This document shows positions 1 to 5,723 of a DNA stretch of 7,508 nucleotides, piece after piece. Made by a program: the position numbers and the translations under genes. The notes below the pieces were generated by a model that was given only the letters and a program-made list of their open reading frames with translations, was not told where the DNA came from and ran no database searches. Within the stretch, counting starts at the first letter, position 1. Each line of letters opens with the position of its first letter. The DNA is from an uncultured Sulfurovum sp. (GTDB taxonomy: Bacteria; Campylobacterota; Campylobacteria; Campylobacterales; Sulfurovaceae). The stretch lies in the NCBI GenBank assembly GCA_947311605.1, contig CAMZLC010000009.1:1-7508 (forward strand), in the 5' to 3' direction.

Positions 1-53
1 CCAGCGATCTTGGGAGCTGGCAGGATTTTGAATGGACATATAAGGAGCAATAG
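1..53 (+). CDS. Possible 3' end of an unidentified upstream gene (partial)
   Basis: Reading from base 3, sixteen sense codons (SDLGSWQDFEWTYKEQ) end in TAG at 51-53, one base before the GTG start of the transaldolase gene. This spacing is typical of the tightly packed genes in this window, so the frame may be the tail of the preceding gene. The fragment is too short to identify. In Campylobacter jejuni the gene before tal is serB (from memory), but this peptide does not look obviously like a SerB C-terminus. The next frame is also open from base 2 until TGA at 29-31, so which frame is coding is uncertain. Confidence 0.4.
   Translation, partial: SDLGSWQDFEWTYKEQ
42..47 (+). promoter_or_regulatory. 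Ribosome binding site that sets the tal GTG start
   Basis: AAGGAG lies seven bases before GTG at 55. The in-frame TTG at 10, which would add 15 residues, has no purine-rich Shine-Dalgarno sequence visible in the few bases before it. The GTG start also gives the usual length for the family, so 55 is the preferred start. Confidence 0.8.
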
Positions 54-54
54 C

Positions 55-1038
55 GTGGTAGACAAAACATTAGGGTTTTCATTGTGGTTGGATTTTGTGG
101 AGAGAGACTATCTGAAAGAGGCCTTCCCTCTGTTGATCGAGAAGGGGGTGATCAACGGTGCGACCAGCAATCCGTCTATTTTTGCCTCTGCGATCAGCTC
201 TTCTCCTGCCTATCGGGAGCAGCTACTCTCCCTCCAGGGCAAAAGCCCCAAAGAGAAGTATGAGGCACTGGCGATCACGGATATACGCACCGCTGCCCAG
301 GCGCTCAGAGGCTGCTATGATGCGGGAAATGATGGTTATATTTCGATAGAGGTAGACCCTTTTCTCTCCAATGATACGGCAGGAACCATTGCAGAGGGTG
401 AGAGACTTTTTGCTGCGATAGGGGAGCCCAATGTGATGGTCAAAGTACCGGCTACTGAAGCAGGCTATGAAGCGATGCAGAGGCTGATGGGCAAAGGGAT
501 CTCGGTCAATGCTACGCTGATCTTCTCCTCTGAGCAGGCAGAGCGTTGCCTGGATGCGATGCAGAAGGGCACAGAAGCCTTTTCCGGAAAAGTACAGGGG
601 GTTCTCTCTGTGTTTGTCAGCCGTTTTGACAGATTGCTGGATGCCAAGCTTCTCGCTGCCGGTACCGAGCCCTCCAGAACCGGTATACTGAATGCAGCAA
701 GGATCTACGCACTTGTTGAAAGGGCAGCCATGCCAAATATCCGCACTTTGTTTGCCAGTACCGGGGTGAAAGGGGATACCCTGCCTGCAGCGTACTATAT
801 CCAAGAACTTTTGGCGGCACACTCTGTCAATACCGCGCCTTTGGCAACCATAGAAGCGTATGTAGAATCACCCATAAAAGAGCCAAAACTGCCAATCACA
901 GAAGGGGAGATTGAGGCGTACTTTTCGCAACTGGAACAGGAAGGTATAGACATAAATGAGACCAGTCTGTCGCTTTTGCAGGATGGGTTGTCGGCATTCG
1001 AGCAGGCATTTGAAGAGATGCTGAAGCAGCTCGGCTAA
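55..1038 (+). CDS. tal: Transaldolase
   Basis: This 327-residue cytosolic enzyme of the non-oxidative pentose phosphate pathway moves a dihydroxyacetone unit from sedoheptulose 7-phosphate to glyceraldehyde 3-phosphate, giving erythrose 4-phosphate and fructose 6-phosphate. Seen in the sequence: TSNPSIF at residues 37-43, EVDPFLSNDT near residue 100, the Schiff-base lysine Lys130 in VMVKVPAT, NATLIFS near 157, SVFVSRFD at 185-192 and FASTGVK near 235. The TSNPSIF form and the length fit the longer transaldolase type found in actinobacteria and Campylobacterota rather than E. coli TalB. The start is GTG at 55, chosen for the strong AAGGAG seven bases upstream. The gene ends 15 bases before pilT and probably shares its transcript. 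Erythrose 4-phosphate feeds the aromatic pathway that reaches PheA further along the window. The gene appears intact. Confidence 0.95.
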   Translation: MVDKTLGFSLWLDFVERDYLKEAFPLLIEKGVINGATSNPSIFASAISSSPAYREQLLSLQGKSPKEKYEALAITDIRTAAQALRGCYDAGNDGYISIEVDPFLSNDTAGTIAEGERLFAAIGEPNVMVKVPATEAGYEAMQRLMGKGISVNATLIFSSEQAERCLDAMQKGTEAFSGKVQGVLSVFVSRFDRLLDAKLLAAGTEPSRTGILNAARIYALVERAAMPNIRTLFASTGVKGDTLPAAYYIQELLAAHSVNTAPLATIEAYVESPIKEPKLPITEGEIEAYFSQLEQEGIDINETSLSLLQDGLSAFEQAFEEMLKQLG

Positions 1039-1053
1039 AAGGAGGGATAAAAG

Positions 1054-2199
1054 ATGGAAGAGAAACTGAAGCTTTATCTGCGAAGTATGGTCGCCAACGA
1101 AGGGAGTGACTTGCATATCAAGGCAGGCTCTTATGTCAGGACGCGCGTGCATGGCTTGCTCCGGGCACTGGGAAAAGAAAAACTGAGTGCAGCGGATGTG
1201 GAAACATTGGTTCGGGAGATGACAACAGAAACACAATATAAAAAGTTGGACAAACACGGTTCAGTGGACTTTAGCTACAAGCCGGACAAGACAAGCCGTT
1301 TCAGGGTAAATATCTTCAACCAAATGGATGGGCTCAGTATTGTTCTGCGTGTGATATCCGCACATATTCCCACCATTGAAGAGCTCAAGCTCCCCAATGC
1401 GATAGAAAAGTTCTCTGATATGCCCAGAGGATTGGTATTGGTCACCGGTGTGACCGGAAGCGGAAAGTCCACTACCCTTTCGGCTCTGATAGGCAAGATC
1501 AACCGCACCTATCAGAAGCATATTATCACACTCGAGGATCCCATTGAGTTTGTGCATCATGATATCAAATGTCTGGTCAACCAGCGGGCATTGGGAAGTG
1601 ACTTTTATGACTTCAAAGATGCGCTTCCTGCGGCACTGAGAGAGGATCCGGATGTGATTCTGGTCGGAGAGATGCGAGACCCGGAAACAATTGAGCTTGC
1701 CTTGCACGCTGCCAATACAGGGCACCTGGTATTCTCTACACTGCATACACTGGATGCCAAAGAGACCATCAACCGTATTGTGGGCTCTTTTCCCAAGGAG
1801 GAGCAGAACCGGATTCGTCTCTCCTTGTCTTCAGTACTTTCCGGAATCGTCTCCCAACGGCTGATACCCAGTAAAAATGGCGGCAGGGTCGCGGCAACAG
1901 AAGTCATGATGCAGACAAGCAGAATTCGAGAGCTTATCGCCGAAAACAGAGACTTTGAGATACTCGATGCCATCGAAGAGGGGCACGATATCTATGGTTC
2001 GCAGAGCTTCGATCAGCACCTGTTGAACCTTGTGGATAGACGCATGATCACAGAAGAAGTGGCTTTGGAGTTTGCCAGTAGGCCTTCTGACCTGAAGTTG
2101 AAACTCGAAGGTGTGGGAAGAGGGGGAGCCAAGCAGGCCATCAAAGAGATAGAGGGGGATACGATGGATGCCTTTGAATTCAAGGTGGTGGAGCATTAA
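1054..2199 (+). CDS. pilT: PilT/PilU-type retraction ATPase (type IV pilus)
   Basis: This 381-residue cytoplasmic hexameric ATPase of the GspE/PilT family would power pilus retraction for twitching, surface attachment or DNA uptake. The N-terminal domain contains SDLHIKAG and RFRVNIF. The RecA-like core shows Walker A GVTGSGKS (132-139, Lys138), an Asp box LEDPIE (Glu161, Asp162), Walker B DVILVGE (200-206, Glu206) and a His box TGHLVFSTLH (His224, His231). The AIRNLIRE element of classical PilT is replaced by RIRELIAE (290-297). The C-terminus has SFDQHLLNLV and a PSDLKLKLEG stretch resembling PilU, followed by a tail of about 25 residues. The core is thus PilT-like with a PilU-like end, and the paralogue name is provisional. 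An AAGGAGGG ribosome site begins at the tal stop, which suggests co-transcription with tal. No other pilus gene is visible in the window. Confidence 0.9.
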   Translation: MEEKLKLYLRSMVANEGSDLHIKAGSYVRTRVHGLLRALGKEKLSAADVETLVREMTTETQYKKLDKHGSVDFSYKPDKTSRFRVNIFNQMDGLSIVLRVISAHIPTIEELKLPNAIEKFSDMPRGLVLVTGVTGSGKSTTLSALIGKINRTYQKHIITLEDPIEFVHHDIKCLVNQRALGSDFYDFKDALPAALREDPDVILVGEMRDPETIELALHAANTGHLVFSTLHTLDAKETINRIVGSFPKEEQNRIRLSLSSVLSGIVSQRLIPSKNGGRVAATEVMMQTSRIRELIAENRDFEILDAIEEGHDIYGSQSFDQHLLNLVDRRMITEEVALEFASRPSDLKLKLEGVGRGGAKQAIKEIEGDTMDAFEFKVVEH

Positions 2200-2208
2200 G
2201 TTTCATCG

Positions 2209-2217
2209 TGGTATAAT
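2209..2217 (+). promoter_or_regulatory. Extended -10 promoter for rplY-pth-lptG
   Basis: TGGTATAAT in the 46-base gap after pilT matches a perfect extended -10 element (TGn followed by TATAAT). No good -35 hexamer stands at the usual distance; an extended -10 can compensate, and Campylobacterota sigma-70 promoters often lack a -35. Transcription would begin near 2224, giving a leader of about 22 bases that carries the rplY ribosome site. No terminator hairpin separates it from pilT, so readthrough from upstream is possible. Confidence 0.65.
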
Positions 2218-2234
2218 CGCGCCGTATTTTACAC

Positions 2235-2240
2235 AAAGGA
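2235..2240 (+). promoter_or_regulatory. Ribosome binding site that sets the rplY start
   Basis: AAAGGA ends five bases before ATG at 2246. The same frame is open upstream to an ATG at 2168 inside pilT, but that start would add 26 residues foreign to the L25 family and would place the promoter inside the gene. Confidence 0.75.
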
Positions 2241-2245
2241 CTACT

Positions 2246-2782
2246 ATGTTAGAAGGTATTATTAGAGAGAGTATCGGAAAGAGCAATGCAAAGCAGCTCA
2301 AAAGAGATGGTTATCTAATCGCTAACATTTATGCAAAAGGCGTGGAGAATATCCATGCTGCATTTAAGCGAGGTGATTTTATCAAAGCGGTGAGAGCCAA
2401 AGAGGCACTGACGCTGGAGATTAAAGTAGGAGACAAAGCGCTTAAAGTCGCTATTCAGGAGTATCAGCTTCATCCCGTTAATGGTGATATTGTGCATGCG
2501 GATCTCCGTGTGGCAATACCTGGCGTAGTGGGAGACTATCTGGTGCCCGTCAAGACAGTCGGTACACCCAAAGGACTGAAAAACAAGGGTGTACTGATTA
2601 TGAGCAAGAGAAGATTGAAAGTCAGAGGTGCCATTGAGAACATGCCTCAGCACTTCACCTTGGATGTTTCTGATTTGGATAGGGATGACTCGCTTCTTGT
2701 CAGAGATATCGAGGTACCCGAAGGATGTAAAATGATGGACCGTGCAGATGTCTCTGTCTGTGGTATGATCAAAGCAGGGTAG
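2246..2782 (+). CDS. rplY: 50S ribosomal protein L25 (CTC/TL5 long form)
   Basis: This 178-residue protein binds 5S rRNA in the large ribosomal subunit. The long form has an N-terminal 5S-rRNA-binding domain (roughly residues 1-90, starting MLEGIIRESIGKSNAKQLKR and containing GYLIANIYAKG) and a C-terminal beta-domain (roughly 90-178, with GTPKGLKNKGVL and a DLDRDDSLLVRDIEVPEG stretch). The family was once called general stress protein CTC. The length matches Campylobacterota L25 proteins as I recall them. It is the first gene after an extended -10 promoter and is followed after three bases by pth, a recurrent pairing in bacteria that joins two translation functions. The start at 2246 is chosen over an in-frame ATG at 2168 because of the AAAGGA ribosome site. 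The gene appears intact. Confidence 0.93.
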   Translation: MLEGIIRESIGKSNAKQLKRDGYLIANIYAKGVENIHAAFKRGDFIKAVRAKEALTLEIKVGDKALKVAIQEYQLHPVNGDIVHADLRVAIPGVVGDYLVPVKTVGTPKGLKNKGVLIMSKRRLKVRGAIENMPQHFTLDVSDLDRDDSLLVRDIEVPEGCKMMDRADVSVCGMIKAG

Positions 2783-2785
2783 GCG

Positions 2786-3352
2786 ATGCTCTTTGTTGGT
2801 TTAGGAAATCCTGGATCAGCATATGTCAAAACCCGACATAATATGGGTTTCAGAGTCATAGAGAAACTGGTCTCCGATCTGGAGGCCAGAGAGATCTCCA
2901 AAAATTCGTTTCATGGCAAGCTTTTTCGTCACGGTACACTCTTTTTTCTTCAGCCTACCACCTTTATGAACCTTTCGGGGAAAAGTGTAGTAATAGTTAA
3001 ACAATTTTTCAAGATTGATATGGATAAAATTATTGTCATACATGATGATATTGACCTTCCTTTTGGTGCAGTGAGGTTCAAAAAGGGCGGTGGACACGGT
3101 GGTCACAATGGCTTGAAATCGATAGATGATGCGATCGGGAGAGAGTATATACGTATCAGAATAGGCATAGGGAAGCCTGAACACAGCACCCAGGTGTCAG
3201 ACTATGTGTTGCATGCATTCTCCGAAGAAGAGGAGCAGCATATAGAAAAACTGCTTGTCTATGTTGCATTGGTTTGTCAGAAAATCCCCACAAGTACGTT
3301 GGAGCAGATCAAATCGCTCTATTCTATCAAAAATATCTCGATGCTTCCCTGA
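2786..3352 (+). CDS. pth: Peptidyl-tRNA hydrolase
   Basis: This 188-residue cytosolic enzyme cleaves the ester bond of peptidyl-tRNA released from stalled ribosomes, recycling tRNA; it is essential in many bacteria. The family signature is complete: GLGNPG at the N-terminus (Asn8), catalytic His18 in TRHNMGF, FMNLSGKSV with Asn62, HDDIDLP with the supporting Asp87, and GGGHGGHNGLKS with Asn108. By alignment from memory these correspond to E. coli Asn10, His20, Asn68, Asp93 and Asn114. Length is normal. A weak AGGG ribosome site at 2776-2779 lies in the end of rplY, so translation is probably coupled to it. The stop TGA (3350-3352) is followed by one codon and then the ATG of the permease gene in the same reading frame. 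The gene looks more AT-rich than tal or lysA. Confidence 0.96.
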   Translation: MLFVGLGNPGSAYVKTRHNMGFRVIEKLVSDLEAREISKNSFHGKLFRHGTLFFLQPTTFMNLSGKSVVIVKQFFKIDMDKIIVIHDDIDLPFGAVRFKKGGGHGGHNGLKSIDDAIGREYIRIRIGIGKPEHSTQVSDYVLHAFSEEEEQHIEKLLVYVALVCQKIPTSTLEQIKSLYSIKNISMLP

Positions 3353-3355
3353 CAG

Positions 3356-4429
3356 ATGTTGCCCAGCTATTTCCAGTACACAGCAAAACATGCCGGAAAA
3401 CATCTTCTGATGATACTCTTGGCGATTACTCTGGCGATTACACTCATTGATTATCTTAAGTACGCTGACGAGATTTCCAATACAGGGAATCAGACGATTC
3501 TCTATCTTTTCTATACTTGGGAGTTTCGGCTTTCCCAGTTTTATCCTCTGGCTATTGTGTTCGCAGCGGTGACACAGTATATGTTTTTTGTGCGTACCAA
3601 TACTTGGGTGTCGCTGCGGGCATTTGGCTATACAAGGAAACAGCTGTTTGTGCCTTTCTTTTTGCCGGGACTTATCCTTTATCTGTTGTTGCTTTTTTTT
3701 CAGACTGGTGAATTCTCCTATGCCAGAGAAAAAGCATGGGCTATTCGCCACCACACACAGAGCGTACGTCTGGTAGATGATCTTTTTTTTAAATATAATG
3801 ATACCTTCGTCTATGTAAAAAAACTGGATCCGGTTCAGAAAACAGTCGAGGATGTTACGGTATTTTCATTACAAGAGCACAGAGTAGTGAGTGCCGTCAC
3901 GCTTAACAATGCTCAGTTTGATGGGAAGAAGTGGGTTGCCAAAAATGCGATAGAGACAAAAAAACAGTACTCGAAACAGGGTGTATTGCAAGGGTTTCAA
4001 AAAAAATTCCTAGCCAGCTATACTTTTCTGAAAGGGTATAAGCCAAAGGTGATGGAGCTGCTTTATGAAGGTGACTCTCTCTCTTTGAAGGATGCGCTCA
4101 ATACCTATCTGGTGCTGACAAAACAGGGCTTGGACACCAGCAATATCAAAGCATCTTTTTATAACAAGGCTCTTTTGCCTCTGTTCTCTCTGGCTATGGC
4201 TGCACTCCTTTTTTTCAAGAGTGCCTATTTTGCGAGATACATGAATCGGGAATTGGTTTGGACACTCTCTCTGGGAGGCACTCTGGTGCTTTGGGGGCTG
4301 CTGTATGCCTTGTATAGCTTGAGTGTGGGGGGTGCTGTTTCACCGGATATTGCCGTATTGCTCCCCATAGCACTTTTGTTGGGCTATGCGCTCTCTCTTT
4401 ATGCAGGAGAGCAGGAGAAGCTAATTTAA
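3356..4429 (+). CDS. lptG: LptF/LptG-family lipopolysaccharide export permease
   Basis: This 357-residue inner-membrane protein has the YjgP/YjgQ layout. Three predicted N-terminal membrane helices (about 16-34, 60-79 and 97-115) come first, then a soluble, presumably periplasmic beta-rich domain (about 120-265), then three C-terminal helices (about 272-289, 302-323 and 330-350). Family members pair with LptB ATPase to lift lipopolysaccharide from the inner membrane to the LptA bridge. Whether this is the LptF or LptG paralogue cannot be told from the window; the other would be elsewhere. From memory, H. pylori and C. jejuni have a permease of this family directly after pth. No Shine-Dalgarno sequence precedes ATG 3356, so translation probably depends on ribosomes ending pth three bases upstream. 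The gene is AT-rich and holds several 7-8 base A or T runs. Confidence 0.85.
   Translation: MLPSYFQYTAKHAGKHLLMILLAITLAITLIDYLKYADEISNTGNQTILYLFYTWEFRLSQFYPLAIVFAAVTQYMFFVRTNTWVSLRAFGYTRKQLFVPFFLPGLILYLLLLFFQTGEFSYAREKAWAIRHHTQSVRLVDDLFFKYNDTFVYVKKLDPVQKTVEDVTVFSLQEHRVVSAVTLNNAQFDGKKWVAKNAIETKKQYSKQGVLQGFQKKFLASYTFLKGYKPKVMELLYEGDSLSLKDALNTYLVLTKQGLDTSNIKASFYNKALLPLFSLAMAALLFFKSAYFARYMNRELVWTLSLGGTLVLWGLLYALYSLSVGGAVSPDIAVLLPIALLLGYALSLYAGEQEKLI
3693..4006 (+). repeat. Cluster of 8-base homopolymer runs inside the permease gene
   Basis: Within about 310 bases there are T8 at 3693-3700, T8 at 3783-3790 and A8 at 3999-4006, plus A7 at 3817-3823 and A7 at 3958-3964. The reading frame is intact through all of them. 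Such runs are slippage-prone, and a one-base change in any would truncate the protein within or just before the periplasmic domain. Confidence 0.6.
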
Positions 4430-4438
4430 TGTAAAATT

Positions 4439-4451
4439 TAGATAAAATCTA
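4439..4451. repeat. Small palindrome over the lysA promoter region
   Basis: TAGAT-AAA-ATCTA is a perfect 5-base inverted repeat with a 3-base centre. It overlaps the candidate -10 box of lysA (4443-4448) and runs into a tandem ATCTATCT at 4447-4454. It could be an operator half-site pair, but short AT-rich palindromes also arise by chance. It is too weak and lacks a T-run, so it does not look like a terminator. Confidence 0.3.
4443..4448 (+). promoter_or_regulatory. Candidate -10 box for lysA-pheA-hisC
   Basis: TAAAAT, one mismatch from TATAAT, lies in an AT-rich 55-base gap after the permease gene. It would start transcription near 4455 and give a leader of about 30 bases. A second TAAAAT at 4432-4437 is an alternative. 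No -35 hexamer is clear. The ribosome site AGGA (4474-4477) lies seven bases before ATG 4485. Confidence 0.45.
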
Positions 4452-4484
4452 TCTCAAAATAATTTACAACTTTAGGATATATAG

Positions 4485-5711
4485 ATGTCGATAGATTTTC
4501 ACACCCTTTCACAAAAATACGGCACCCCCTTATATATTTATGACTTTGACAAGATGGCTGAAAACTATCGGGCTTTCAAAGAGGCTTTTAGCGGTCAAAA
4601 ATCCCTCATCTCCTATGCCGTCAAAGCCAACTCGAATCTTTCAGTGATCCAGCATTTTGGCACATTGGGCGCAGGCGCAGACTGTGTCAGTATCGGCGAG
4701 GTACGCAGGGCGCTGACAGCGGGGATAGAGCGATACAAGATCATTTTCTCTGGTGTAGGCAAGCAGGATCATGAGATCGAAGAGGCGCTGAACGAAGAGA
4801 TTCTTATGCTCAATCTTGAGAGCGAAGCAGAGATGAAGCGTGTAGAACTGGTGGCCAGAGCACTGGGCAAGCCTGCACGTATTTCCATTCGCATCAACCC
4901 CAATGTGGATCCCAAAACCCATCCCTATATCTCTACGGGACTTCATGAGAATAAGTTTGGTGTAGAGATCTCCATGGCGAAACGAATGTATATCTACGCA
5001 AAAAACTCGGAATTTCTGGAGCCGGTAGGAATTCACTTTCATATTGGGTCACAGCTGACGGATCTGGCACCGATTGCAGAAGCGGCACAGATTGTAGCCG
5101 ATCTGGTGCGCTCACTCAAAGCTATTGGTGTGGAGATCAAGTTCTTTGATGCAGGCGGCGGCGTAGGTATTCGCTATGCAGAGGAGACATTAATAGATCC
5201 CCTTGCCTATGCAGAGGCGATTGCAGAGGCTACCAAGGGACTGGATCTGACGCTGATGTGTGAATTGGGTCGTGCCTTGACCGGAGATGCCGGATATCTG
5301 CTTAGCTCTGTGCTGTATGAAAAGCAGAATGGCGACAAGCGTTTTGTGATTGTGGATGCGGCGATGAATGACCTGCTTCGCCCCACGCTGTATGGCGCAC
5401 ATCACCGTATCACATTCCTTGGTCAAGTGGGTCAAGAGACAAGTCAGGAGAGAAACAAGGCGGATATTGTAGGCCCCATCTGTGAGAGTGGTGACTGGTT
5501 GGCAAAAGAGGTTGCACTTCCTCAGACACGGCACAATGATCTGATTGTGATAGAGGATGCAGGTGCTTATGGATTTACGATGTCGAGCAACTACAATACC
5601 AGAGGCAGGGCAGCAGAGGTTGTTGTGTCACAAAATAGCGAAAGAGTGATACGGCAGCGAGAATCGTTTGAGGATCAGATACGCTTGGAAAAAGCATATC
5701 TGCATGTATAA
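4485..5711 (+). CDS. lysA: Diaminopimelate decarboxylase
   Basis: This 408-residue pyridoxal-phosphate enzyme performs the last step of lysine synthesis, meso-diaminopimelate to L-lysine plus CO2, in the cytosol. It has the alanine-racemase-like barrel followed by a C-terminal beta-domain. Visible residues: the PLP-binding Lys47 in YAVKAN, His186 in HFHIGSQ, the phosphate-binding DAGGGVGI near 223-230, Cys333 and Asp337 in CESGD (active site completed across the dimer), and Tyr362 in DAGAYGF. Two conserved spots differ from the usual form: the EPGR motif reads ELGR (260-263), and the usual RPRPAE after SNYN reads RGRAAE. Otherwise length and motifs are normal, so activity is expected. AGGA precedes the ATG by seven bases. 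The gene leads a unit with pheA 12 bases downstream. From memory C. jejuni has one extra gene between lysA and pheA that is absent here. Confidence 0.95.
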   Translation: MSIDFHTLSQKYGTPLYIYDFDKMAENYRAFKEAFSGQKSLISYAVKANSNLSVIQHFGTLGAGADCVSIGEVRRALTAGIERYKIIFSGVGKQDHEIEEALNEEILMLNLESEAEMKRVELVARALGKPARISIRINPNVDPKTHPYISTGLHENKFGVEISMAKRMYIYAKNSEFLEPVGIHFHIGSQLTDLAPIAEAAQIVADLVRSLKAIGVEIKFFDAGGGVGIRYAEETLIDPLAYAEAIAEATKGLDLTLMCELGRALTGDAGYLLSSVLYEKQNGDKRFVIVDAAMNDLLRPTLYGAHHRITFLGQVGQETSQERNKADIVGPICESGDWLAKEVALPQTRHNDLIVIEDAGAYGFTMSSNYNTRGRAAEVVVSQNSERVIRQRESFEDQIRLEKAYLHV

Positions 5712-5716
5712 AGGAG
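5711..5716 (+). promoter_or_regulatory. pheA ribosome binding site starting at the lysA stop codon
   Basis: AAGGAG begins on the last base of the lysA TAA stop and ends seven bases before the pheA ATG at 5724. This favours translation by ribosomes finishing lysA and fixes the pheA start. Confidence 0.7.
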
Positions 5717-5723
5717 TCTAGGC

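Noticed and set aside
10..54. In-frame TTG start at base 10 for the transaldolase
   Set aside because: It has no visible ribosome site and would add 15 residues that do not resemble the family. GTG at 55 has AAGGAG at the right distance.
223..822. 199-residue open frame on the minus strand across tal
   Set aside because: It lies entirely within a clearly coding gene on the other strand, has low-complexity Cys/Arg-rich sequence and resembles no family.
2168..2245. Upstream ATG giving a 204-residue L25 overlapping pilT
   Set aside because: The extension is unlike L25, spans the extended -10 promoter and lacks a ribosome site. ATG 2246 has AAAGGA five bases before it.
2200..2245. Riboswitch or attenuator before rplY
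   Set aside because: The gap is only 46 bases and contains the promoter itself, which leaves about 22 bases of leader, too short for a structured regulator.
3197..3754. 185-residue open frame on the minus strand across pth and the permease gene
   Set aside because: It is antisense to two well-supported genes, and its composition is that of a shadow frame.
4430..4484. Rho-independent terminator between the permease gene and lysA
   Set aside because: The only inverted repeat is a 5-base AT-rich stem without a GC-rich core or following T-run.
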